Shown piece by piece: positions 51,729-59,268 of a DNA stretch of 64,000 nucleotides. Every line of letters starts with the position of its first letter. Position 1 is the first letter of the stretch. Location: positions 62,001 to 126,000 of the forward strand of contig NZ_JADNYM010000009.1 in NCBI RefSeq assembly GCF_015708085.1, in the 5' to 3' direction. The translations under genes were made by a program, and so were the position numbers. The stretch is from Arthrobacter terrae (GTDB taxonomy: Bacteria; Actinomycetota; Actinomycetes; Actinomycetales; Micrococcaceae). The notes beneath the pieces are model-generated. The model was not told the origin of the DNA and ran no database searches. It saw nothing but the letters and a program-made list of their open reading frames with translations.

Positions 51729-52747
51729 ACGGCTCCGGCTTACGTCTGTTATTCCTCGGCGGTACCGGTGTGATCAGCGCAGCGGCTGTGGAACGCGCCG
51801 CCGGGTTGGGCCACCGCGTCACGGTGCTCAACCGCGGTGCCTCTTACCTGCGTCCGGTTCCCGACGGGGTCGAAGTATTACACGCGGATGTCCGCGACGA
51901 AGCCGCGCTCGGGGCGACCCTGGGCAATCGGGAATTTGACGCCGTCGCCGATTTTCTCTCCTTTACTCCCGAGCATGCCGCTGCGGCGGTTTCGCGCTTT
52001 GCGGGACGGACCGGCCAATACGTCTTCATTAGCTCCGCCTCCGCCTATCAAAAACCGCCGGCGCGGCTTCCTATTTTGGAATCCACGCCACTGCGGAACC
52101 CGTTTTGGCGGTACTCCCGGGACAAGATTGGCTGCGAAGATCTGCTCGTAGATGCGTACCGGACGGACGGCTTCCCGGTGACAATCGTGCGCCCCTCGCA
52201 TACATATGACCGCACCTCCATGCCCTTACTGGGTGGCTGGACGGACATTCACCGGCTCCGGTCCGGGCTGCCGGTACTGGTGCATGGCGACGGCACCTCG
52301 CTGTGGACGCTGACACACAGCAGCGACTTCGCCTTCGCCTTCACCGGTCTATTGGGCCGCCCGCAGTCCGTGGGTGAAAGCTACACCATCACCTCGGACG
52401 AATTCCTGCCCTGGGATCAGGTTTACCGCCTGCTCGCCGCGGCAGCGGGCGTCCCGGAGCCGGAACTGGTGCATGTGTCCTCGGCGACAATCGCGGCGTA
52501 CGCACCGTCGCTGGGTCCTGGATTGCTGGGCGACAAGGCGCACTCGGTGATTTTCTCCAATGCCAAAATCAAGTCCCTGGTGCCCGGATACCGTGCGGAC
52601 ATCCCGTTCTCCACCGGCGCACGGGAAATCATCGGCTGGCACGACGCGCACCCCGGGACACAGACCGTGGACCCGGACTTCATGGCCGTCTCCGACGAGT
52701 TGGTCGCCTGGGCACGTGGGGCCCCGGGCTCCGCCAGCGGATCGTGA
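51725..52747 (+). CDS. NAD-dependent epimerase/SDR-like protein
   Basis: A 340-residue extended SDR. The Rossmann motif is LLFLGGTGVISAAAVERAAG (residues ~8-27) and the active region reads FISSASAYQKPP ... YSRDKIGCEDLL. The GTG at 51725 overlaps the AKR stop. It resembles isoflavone-reductase/mRNA-binding-like epimerases of actinobacteria; the substrate is unknown. Its last codons and stop lie inside the ABC-F-derived fragment described at 52734-52841, so the C-terminal SASGS residues may be an acquired end. Confidence 0.85.
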   Translation: MNGSGLRLLFLGGTGVISAAAVERAAGLGHRVTVLNRGASYLRPVPDGVEVLHADVRDEAALGATLGNREFDAVADFLSFTPEHAAAAVSRFAGRTGQYVFISSASAYQKPPARLPILESTPLRNPFWRYSRDKIGCEDLLVDAYRTDGFPVTIVRPSHTYDRTSMPLLGGWTDIHRLRSGLPVLVHGDGTSLWTLTHSSDFAFAFTGLLGRPQSVGESYTITSDEFLPWDQVYRLLAAAAGVPEPELVHVSSATIAAYAPSLGPGLLGDKAHSVIFSNAKIKSLVPGYRADIPFSTGAREIIGWHDAHPGTQTVDPDFMAVSDELVAWARGAPGSASGS

Positions 52748-52841
52748 GCTGACCGTCCCTGACGTCCCGGCGGGTATCCAACCGGACCTTCGCCGGCAAG
52801 GTATGGACCTCGGCGCTGCTGCGTTGCGGGGGCAGCCAGGC
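52734..52841 (-). pseudogene. Decayed 3' fragment of an ABC-F gene
   Basis: On the minus strand this stretch reads LPPQRSSAEVHTLPAK then VRLDTRRDVRDGQLTIR. It matches two separated parts of the ABC-F protein encoded at 55022-56659 (LPELNSAEVRTLLAK and VRLDTRWDVKDGQVAIR). The parts between them (76 codons) are missing, and the joint falls in a 12-base repeat TTCGCCAGCAGG that occurs twice in the intact gene. By eye 52734-52800 aligns with 55022-55088 with about nine mismatches in 67. The fragment begins within ~10 bases of the GH3 stop. Confidence 0.8.
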
Positions 52842-52846
52842 CCCGG

Positions 52847-54865
52847 CTACATATAGATGACTGTGGTGGTATTACTGGCACTGTCCCAGACGATGGAGCC
52901 GTGCTGGAAGTCGCTGCGCCGGCCGCCGGTGACATCATATTCGTCGGTAACGGGGTACCCCAGCGCACTGCGCTCCCACCCCAGTGCACCCCACCGCGCT
53001 CTAATCGCCCCGAGCACGTCATGCGCTCCGGTCAAGGGGGTCCAGTAGATGGAAGAACTCCCGTTAAGGCCGCTGAAGTTGTTGTACCGTCCCACGCCGT
53101 CGGGAGAACCGGTCTCGTCGCTCACCGGATATCCCATCAGCCCGCGTTCCCAGCCCAACGCCCCCCAGTGCGCGCGGATCGAGCCCTGTATCGACCAGGC
53201 GCCGGTAGCGGGCGTCCAGTAGATCGAGCCCCCGATACCGCCGTCGAAGTTGTTGTACCGTCCCACACCGTCGGGGGAACCGGTCTCGTCACTCACCGGA
53301 TATCCTATCGGGCCGCGTTCCCAGCCCAGCGCGCCCCAGTGCGCGAGGATCCCGCCGTGCACCGACCACGCGCCGGTGGCGGGCGTCCAGTAAATCGTCC
53401 CGCCCGCGCCGCCGTCGAAGTTGTTGTGGCGGCCCACCCCGTCAGGGGTTCCGGTCTCGTCCGTCACCGGAAAACCGAGGAAACCGGCCGGACCGCCCAG
53501 CGCCCAGTAGTGGGCGCCGATGGCTCCGTGGACCTCGTATGCGCCGGTGCGGGCCGACCATAGGATCGAGCCGCTCTGATAGTCGCGTCCTCGACCGCCC
53601 GCCACCGGATATTCGGCCCCGATCGGCAGGCCGAGCACCGAGGCGGCACCGCCGAGCGCCGCATAGTGCTGCGCTATCGGGCCGGAAGCGTCCGGGCAGG
53701 AGACCAAGCCGGCCTGGTACTTTGTTTCCAGCACAGTCTTCGCGTCGGCCTGCACTTGTGCGGCAAAACCCGGGTCCTGACTGGTCTGCACCAGCACAGC
53801 GTCTACCATCAACCCGATGTCGGCCGACGAGCCGTCCAGCACCACCGTGCCGCCTGCGGCAAGGAACTTTATGGCGCGCTGGGCCGGGGTAAGGTCGCTG
53901 ACGGCGGCGGCGTTCATGCTGTCGGACATGATCACACCGGAGAAACCAAGGTCGCCGCGCAACATCGTCTGCATCACCGTCTCAGAGAACACCGCGCGCA
54001 GACCGTCGATCCGGGTGTAGCGGGCCTCCGAAATCATTACCACCGGCAGTCCCTGCGCTACCGCAGCGGCAAACGGCTGCAGGTAGGGGTCTCCGCGAGT
54101 GGTCACGTCGTCGGCGACCCCGAAGGTGGTGTCGGTGTTGTCGATGACCCGGCCCAGCCCGGGGAAGTGCTTGCCGGTGGTCTGTACCCGGGCATCAGTC
54201 ATGCCGGCCGCGAACGCGGTGCCGTGCGCGGTTACCGCGCCGGGGACATAGCCGTACTCGCGGTCGTAATAACCGATGGGGATATTTCCGGTGCCCAAGC
54301 TGGCCGGTACGGTATCCAGCACCGGCGCGAGGTTGAGGTTTACACCAGCCGAGAGCAGTTGCGCGCCCCAGGTGGCGGCCGCAGAGCGCAGATCCGCCGG
54401 CGCCATGCCGCCCTGCGAGAGCGCGGTCGGTATAGCGGAAACACCAGGACCGTTCAGCACCTGCACGTAGCCGCCCTCCTGGTCCGCCGATACCCACAGC
54501 GCGACGCCGGCGGTGCTGGTAGCCTGCGCCTGCAGGGCGTTGGTTACCTGCCGGGTAGGGTCCACCCCGGCCGCCGTATGGCCCATCAGCACCACGCCGC
54601 CAAGATGCTGCGCGGTGATGGAATCCAGCTGGGCCTGCGTCGGCCCGGTGCTGCTGACCCCCATAACGAACAACTGGCCGACCTGCTGTTCGGGCGTCAT
54701 CTGCGAGAGCACCGCCGAGACGCACATTTGGGCATCCGTGGCAGGCGCTGACACGGCAGGCGCGGTTGCCTGCGCAGGCACAACCACTGCGGCCGTCGTC
54801 AGTGTTGCGGCGGCCATCGCCGCCGTCCAAAACACTACCCATCGGACAAATACGCCAGAGATCAT
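52847..54865 (-). CDS. Secreted GH3 protein with five LGFP repeats
   Basis: A 672-residue exported protein. The start at 54865 is chosen because GGAGGAGG ends nine bases upstream. The signal peptide ends near residue 35. The GH3 domain (~45-380, NagZ-like) shows LGGVVLMGHTA, ALWVSADQEGGYVQ, KHFPGLGRVIDNTD and the nucleophile motif GVIMSDSMNAAAV. The His usual after KHFPGxG...D(S/T)H is not present. Five LGFP repeats follow (e.g. HWGALGWERGPIGYPVSDE), which bind the cell wall. It probably trims or recycles wall polysaccharide. The nearby ABC-F fragment suggests it was inserted here. Confidence 0.9.
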   Translation of the reverse strand: MISGVFVRWVVFWTAAMAAATLTTAAVVVPAQATAPAVSAPATDAQMCVSAVLSQMTPEQQVGQLFVMGVSSTGPTQAQLDSITAQHLGGVVLMGHTAAGVDPTRQVTNALQAQATSTAGVALWVSADQEGGYVQVLNGPGVSAIPTALSQGGMAPADLRSAAATWGAQLLSAGVNLNLAPVLDTVPASLGTGNIPIGYYDREYGYVPGAVTAHGTAFAAGMTDARVQTTGKHFPGLGRVIDNTDTTFGVADDVTTRGDPYLQPFAAAVAQGLPVVMISEARYTRIDGLRAVFSETVMQTMLRGDLGFSGVIMSDSMNAAAVSDLTPAQRAIKFLAAGGTVVLDGSSADIGLMVDAVLVQTSQDPGFAAQVQADAKTVLETKYQAGLVSCPDASGPIAQHYAALGGAASVLGLPIGAEYPVAGGRGRDYQSGSILWSARTGAYEVHGAIGAHYWALGGPAGFLGFPVTDETGTPDGVGRHNNFDGGAGGTIYWTPATGAWSVHGGILAHWGALGWERGPIGYPVSDETGSPDGVGRYNNFDGGIGGSIYWTPATGAWSIQGSIRAHWGALGWERGLMGYPVSDETGSPDGVGRYNNFSGLNGSSSIYWTPLTGAHDVLGAIRARWGALGWERSALGYPVTDEYDVTGGRRSDFQHGSIVWDSASNTTTVIYM

Positions 54866-55021
54866 CACAACCTCCTCCATCTCGCGTACTCACGGTACTG
54901 CTGGACGCGCACCGACCACAATGGCAGTCACAGCTTCAGCCAAACCGTGGCCCTGATCCGGGCCCTCTTCCGCCGTCAAAATCCGGAGATGGCGTGGACG
55001 TTAGCCATGGACCGTTGCCCG

Positions 55022-56659
55022 TCAGCGGATCGCGACCTGACCGTCCTTGACGTCCCAGCGGGTATCCAATCGGACCTTCGCCAGCAGGCGGCGGTCGTGC
55101 GAAACCAGCAGCAGCGCCCCGTCGTAACTTTCCAGCGCCTCCTCGAGCTGCTCAATAGCCGGCAGGTCCAGGTGGTTGGTGGGCTCATCCAGAACAAGTA
55201 GGTTCACGCCCTTGGCCTGCAGGAGAGCCAACGCGGCACGCGTGCGCTCTCCCGGTGAAAGACTGCCGACTGCTGCCCTTGCCTGATCCGCTTTGAGCCC
55301 GAACTTCGCCAGCAGGGTGCGGACCTCGGCGCTGTTGAGTTCCGGAAGCCGGGCTTCGCAGGCAGCCCCCAGTGTGTCCGTCCCCGCCAGTTGCCCGCGG
55401 ACCTGGTCAATCTCGCCGACGGCGACGTTCGCACCCAAGACGGCCGTGCCGCCGTCGGGCGCAATATGTCCGAGCAGGAGCCGCAGCAGCGTCGATTTCC
55501 CGGCTCCGTTGGGACCGGTGATCCCGATCCGCTCCCCCGCGTTCACCTGCAGTGACACCGGGCCTAGAGTGAATGCGCCATGCCGGACCGTGGCCTGGTT
55601 CAGCGTTGCCACCACCGAGCTCGAGCGCGGGGCAGCCCCAATGCTGAACTGAAGCTGCCACTCCTTGCGAGGCTCGGCCACCTCATCCAGGCGCGCAATC
55701 CGGGACTCCATCTGGCGGACCTTTTGCGCCTGCTTTTCCGAAGACTCGGTACTGGCCCGGCGCCTGATTTTGTCATTATCGGGGGCCTTCTTCATCGCAT
55801 TGCGCACACCCTGCGAGCTCCATTCGCGCTGCGTCCGGGCACGAGCCACCAGATCGGACTTCTTGTCCGCAAACTCGTCATAGGCCTCGCGGGCGTGCCT
55901 GCGCGCCGTGGCGCGCTCCTGCAGATAGGCGTCGTAGCCGCCGTCGTAAACAACGACGTGGTTCTGCGCCAGGTCCAGCTCCACAACGGAGGAAATGCAG
56001 CGGGCCAGAAATTCGCGGTCGTGCGAAACCAGGACGACCCCGCCGCGCAGGCCCTGGACAAAGGATTCCAGCCGCTGCAGACCAGCCAGGTCCAGATCAT
56101 TGGTTGGTTCATCCAGGAGTACGATGTCGAAACGGCTCAGCAGCAGCGCTGCCATTGCAGCCCGGGCGGCCTGTCCACCGGAGAGCGACGCCATTGGCGC
56201 CGCCGCCCCGGTGCCAAGCTCCAGTTCGGCCAGCATCGCTGGGATTCTTTCCTCCAGATCAGCCGCCCCGCACGCCAGCCAATGATCCAGCGCGGCGCCA
56301 TAATCGTCGTCGGCCGCCTTGGTCCCGGACGCCAGTGCCTCCGCGGCGGCCTCCATCCGGGCAGTGGCTTCGGCGGCGCCGGTGCGGCGGGCAATGTAGC
56401 CGGCCACCGTCTCACCCGCAAGGCGCTCGTGTTCCTGCGGCAGCCAGCCAATGAAGGCATCCGACGGCGCACGGCTGACCGTCCCTGCCAGCGGTTCCTG
56501 CACGCCGGCGAGCAGGCGCAGCAGTGTCGATTTGCCGGCGCCGTTAGCACCCACGACTCCCACCACATCCCCAGGCGCGACGGTCAGATTGAGATCGGAG
56601 AACAGCGTCCGGTGGGCGTGGCCGCCGGAAAGGTCCTTGGCCACGAGCGTTGCAGTCAT
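55022..56659 (-). CDS. ABC-F family ATPase
   Basis: A 545-residue soluble protein with two ABC domains and no membrane segment. Domain 1 has VVGANGAGKSTLLRLLAG (Walker A), SLSGGQAARAAMAALLLS and LLDEPTNDLDLAGL. The charged inter-domain linker (RREAYDEFADKK-like, residues ~250-320) is the ABC-F hallmark. Domain 2 has ITGPNGAGKSTLLRLLLG, SLSPGERTRAALALL and LVLDEPTNHLDLPAIEQLEE. ABC-F proteins act on ribosomes, and some protect against antibiotics; which role applies here is unknown. TAAGCT lies six bases before the ATG, with no ribosome site. Confidence 0.94.
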   Translation of the reverse strand: MTATLVAKDLSGGHAHRTLFSDLNLTVAPGDVVGVVGANGAGKSTLLRLLAGVQEPLAGTVSRAPSDAFIGWLPQEHERLAGETVAGYIARRTGAAEATARMEAAAEALASGTKAADDDYGAALDHWLACGAADLEERIPAMLAELELGTGAAAPMASLSGGQAARAAMAALLLSRFDIVLLDEPTNDLDLAGLQRLESFVQGLRGGVVLVSHDREFLARCISSVVELDLAQNHVVVYDGGYDAYLQERATARRHAREAYDEFADKKSDLVARARTQREWSSQGVRNAMKKAPDNDKIRRRASTESSEKQAQKVRQMESRIARLDEVAEPRKEWQLQFSIGAAPRSSSVVATLNQATVRHGAFTLGPVSLQVNAGERIGITGPNGAGKSTLLRLLLGHIAPDGGTAVLGANVAVGEIDQVRGQLAGTDTLGAACEARLPELNSAEVRTLLAKFGLKADQARAAVGSLSPGERTRAALALLQAKGVNLLVLDEPTNHLDLPAIEQLEEALESYDGALLLVSHDRRLLAKVRLDTRWDVKDGQVAIR

Positions 56660-56665
56660 TGGACC

Positions 56666-56671
56666 AGCTTA
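56666..56671 (-). promoter_or_regulatory. Leaderless -10 box (TAAGCT) of the ABC-F gene
   Basis: TAAGCT, six bases (GGTCCA) and then the ATG at 56659 on the minus strand. No ribosome site and no good -35 box are visible. Confidence 0.4.
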
Positions 56672-56800
56672 TGCAATCCCAACGGCGTTGCCTGGCCCGG
56701 TGCCGCCATCTGCGCGCGGGTGGAGCAGGGCGGCGACCGGAAAGCGCAGTCAGGCGACTAATATCACTGGTACGGATTCGACACGGCCAGGAAGAAGCAG

Positions 56801-57778
56801 ATGAAATACGTCAAACTTGGAAATACCGGCACGGAGATCTCTGCTTTGGCTCTGGGATGCATGAGTTACGGGGAGCCGAAGCGCGGCAATCACGGCTGGA
56901 CCCTGACGGAAGACGAATCCCGGCCGTTCTTCCGTCGGGCGATCGAACTCGGTATCAATTTCTTTGACACCGCGAATGTATACTCGGACGGCTCCAGCGA
57001 GGAAATCACCGGACGTGCACTGGCGGATTTTGGCCGCCGCGAAGAACTCGTCATTGCCACCAAGGTCCACGGCAGAATGGGCGAAGGGCCGAACGGGTCC
57101 GGCCTGTCCCGCAAGCACATTCTGTGGCAGATCGATGAGAGCCTGCGCCGGCTCGGAACCGACTACATCGACCTGTACCAAATTCACCGCTGGGACCCGC
57201 TGACCCCGCTGGAGGAGACCCTGGAAGCCCTGGACGACGTCGTCCGCGCCGGCAAGGTCCGCTACCTTGGTGCATCGTCGATGTACGCTTGGCAGTTTTC
57301 CAAGGCACTGCACGCCCAGCGGGCCAATGGCTGGGCCCGTTTCGTCAGCATGCAGGATCACTATAATCTCATCAACCGGGAGGAAGAGCGCGAAATGTAT
57401 CCGCTCTGCCGGGAAGAGAAAATCGGTGTGTTGCCATGGAGCCCGCTGGCCCGCGGCAAGCTGACCCGGGACTGGGACCAAGCGACAACGCGGGCAGACC
57501 TGGACAAGTTCGGTCAGACCCTCTACCGGCAGGCCGAAGACGCTGACCGGAAGATCTCCACGGCCGTGGCTGCTGTGGCCCAGGCCCGCGACGTTCCCCG
57601 CGCGCAGGTGGCGTTGGCCTGGGTTTGCGCCAATCCGTCGGTCAGCGCGCCGATTGTCGGGGCGACAAAGCTGGGCCATCTGGACGACGCGGTCGCTTCC
57701 TTGGACATCAGTCTCACCGCCGAGGAGCTCTCCGCATTGGAAGAGCACTACATTCCACACGCCCTCGCGGGCTTTTAG
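56801..57778 (+). CDS. Aldo/keto reductase (YajO/Kv-beta-like)
   Basis: A 325-residue AKR beginning MKYVKLGNTGTEISALALGC behind AGGAAG. The catalytic Asp and Tyr lie in INFFDTANVYSDGSSEEITG, Lys in LVIATKVHGRM and His in DLYQIHRWDPLTP. The cofactor site is PIVGATKLGHLDDAVA. It is distinct from the AKR at 50757. It is transcribed alone and divergent from the ABC-F gene. The substrate is unknown. Confidence 0.93.
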   Translation: MKYVKLGNTGTEISALALGCMSYGEPKRGNHGWTLTEDESRPFFRRAIELGINFFDTANVYSDGSSEEITGRALADFGRREELVIATKVHGRMGEGPNGSGLSRKHILWQIDESLRRLGTDYIDLYQIHRWDPLTPLEETLEALDDVVRAGKVRYLGASSMYAWQFSKALHAQRANGWARFVSMQDHYNLINREEEREMYPLCREEKIGVLPWSPLARGKLTRDWDQATTRADLDKFGQTLYRQAEDADRKISTAVAAVAQARDVPRAQVALAWVCANPSVSAPIVGATKLGHLDDAVASLDISLTAEELSALEEHYIPHALAGF

Positions 57779-58077
57779 ACCGCTGGAGAAGTTGTCCGCC
57801 GACCTCTGGTGGACGCCGTCGGCAGATCCACCGATGGCGCGGTGAGTGCGCCAAGAGTAGGATCCCAGCGTGTCCACTGGCGCCCCTGAATTTTGCCGTA
57901 CTTCCGCACCCGTTCCCGCCCAACAGAGGGCCGTCCGGATCGGTACGCGCCGCAAGGGATACCGAAGTCTGCAGGTCCGAATAGTCCAGCCGCCAGCCTT
58001 CAGTGCAGGACTCCTCCGCTTCCACTTCGCGGCCGTCGCACCGACCATCAAGCTTGCGGTCCTACAGGGAGAAAATC

Positions 58078-58698
58078 ATGTCGCGTCCAGGAAACCGAAC
58101 TGCTGTCGCTGCTTTTGTCGTGGGAGTCGCCTTGAGCGGCTGCACGCCCACACCAGCCCCCACGACCACCCCGGCGCCTTCCGCCACGCCGAGTGCGCCC
58201 GCAACCACCGGCGCGGCGCCTACTCCCACACCTGGCCCCGAGGCCTGGTCGACCGCCGATGCCAGCCTGCCGTCAACCGGTGCTGCTAACACAGGCTCAT
58301 ACCTGACGAACATCAGAGTTGCCGGCCATCCCGAAGGCAACTTCGACCGAATGGCCCTCGACTTCGACGGTCATGGCCCGGAACTGCGGGCTCATTATGT
58401 CCCGGAGGTTTTCCACGATGCCTCCGGTTACAAGGTTGAACTTGACGGGGGAGCTTACCTGCATCTGTCGTTTGGGGCCGCCGCTCATGACGGGGAAGGC
58501 CAGCCGACGATTCCCGACAGGCCAAATCTCCCGGTTTCAACCGGACTTCCAGGCTTACTCTCCTACGCCGAGACCGGTGACTGGGAAGGCGTCTTATCGA
58601 TCTCCTTGGGGCAAGCCACCAAAGCCGGCTTCAAGGTCGGGCAAATAATGCGCTCCGGTGATACTACTACCATTTACGTTGATGTTCGCCGGCCCTAG
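58078..58698 (+). CDS. AMIN-like domain lipoprotein
   Basis: A 206-residue lipoprotein starting at 58078 behind GGGAG. The signal peptide ends in the lipobox VALSGC (Cys near residue 22), followed by a ~35-residue Pro/Thr/Ala linker. The AMIN-like domain (~75-205) contains NFDRMALDFDGHGPELRAHY, LDGGAYLHLSFGAAA and TTIYVDVRRP. Such domains are thought to bind wall glycans; no catalytic residues are seen. A 15-base direct repeat (CGTCCGGATCGGTAC) flanks the gene at 57932-57946 and 58752-58766. The spacer before it (57779-58077) holds nothing else recognised. Confidence 0.85.
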   Translation: MSRPGNRTAVAAFVVGVALSGCTPTPAPTTTPAPSATPSAPATTGAAPTPTPGPEAWSTADASLPSTGAANTGSYLTNIRVAGHPEGNFDRMALDFDGHGPELRAHYVPEVFHDASGYKVELDGGAYLHLSFGAAAHDGEGQPTIPDRPNLPVSTGLPGLLSYAETGDWEGVLSISLGQATKAGFKVGQIMRSGDTTTIYVDVRRP

Positions 58699-58807
58699 CG
58701 AGCTCTGAGGTCGACTACTCCATTCGTGCCGCTCCCATGGGCAGGAATGGTCGTCCGGATCGGTACCCCGGGATCAACGCTGGGTGGCCAAAACGGCTGC
58801 CAAATGC

Positions 58808-58850
58808 AAGAGGTCCTGACCGGCGTTTCCGCTGATCAGGACCTCTTTTT
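58808..58850 (+). terminator. Terminator shared by the AMIN-like gene and the first tRNA
   Basis: AAGAGGTCCTGA (58808-58819) pairs with TCAGGACCTCTT (58836-58847), followed by more T's on the plus strand (58846-58850). The same hairpin lies directly downstream of the minus-strand tRNA. Confidence 0.85.
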
Positions 58851-58926
58851 GGTTGCGGGGACAGGATTTGAACCTGTGACCTCTGGGTTATGAGCCCAGC
58901 GAGCTACCGAACTGCTCCACCCCGCG
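58850..58926 (-). tRNA. Initiator tRNA-fMet (CAT), CCA encoded
   Basis: A 77-base minus-strand cloverleaf. The acceptor 5' CGCGGGG faces 3' CCCCGCA, giving the C1-A72 mismatch of initiators. The anticodon stem-loop CTGGGCTCATAACCCAG has the three G-C pairs typical of initiators. The T arm is ACAGGTTCAAATCCTGT. The 3' CCA is encoded. Confidence 0.96.
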
Positions 58927-59020
58927 TCGCCTGTTCAACTATACCCGCTTTCCGCCGGCCCGCAGACCGCTCCATCAGTCAGGCCGGTTCCGACGCTCAG
59001 AGAATTGGACCTTAAGAAAA

Positions 59021-59056
59021 GGGACCCCGACCGGTGTTTTCACCGGTCGGGGTCCC
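59021..59056 (-). terminator. Terminator after the second initiator tRNA
   Basis: GGGACCCCGACCGGTG (59021-59036) pairs perfectly with CACCGGTCGGGGTCCC (59041-59056) around TTTT. On the minus strand the stem is followed by TTTTCTT. Confidence 0.9.
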
Positions 59057-59063
59057 TTTGTAG

Positions 59064-59137
59064 TTGCGGGGACAGGATTTGAACCTGTGACCTCTGGGTT
59101 ATGAGCCCAGCGAGCTACCGAACTGCTCCACCCCGCG
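59064..59137 (-). tRNA. Initiator tRNA-fMet (CAT), CCA not encoded
   Basis: The 74-base body is identical to the tRNA at 58853-58926, including C1-A72 and the three anticodon-stem G-C pairs. The next bases are CTA rather than CCA, so the end must be added by the CCA enzyme. Confidence 0.96.
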
Positions 59138-59268
59138 TCGCGATATTGACTCTACCTTAGGTCCTGCCGTGCGACCTAATCAGAGACCGCATCAGCGGAC
59201 GTGAGCTGCGTCCTGCAGCCCGACGTCCGGGGCGCATTCCCAGCGGAACCGCCCCGGATCCTATCGGT

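Noticed and set aside
55580-56761. 393-codon plus-strand frame opposite the ABC-F gene
   Set aside because: It is fully antisense to a well-supported ABC-F gene and its composition is not protein-like.
49824-57778. Aldo/keto reductase cluster as a biosynthetic gene cluster
   Set aside because: The three AKRs belong to different subfamilies, are in separate transcription units and have no pathway-specific partner enzymes.
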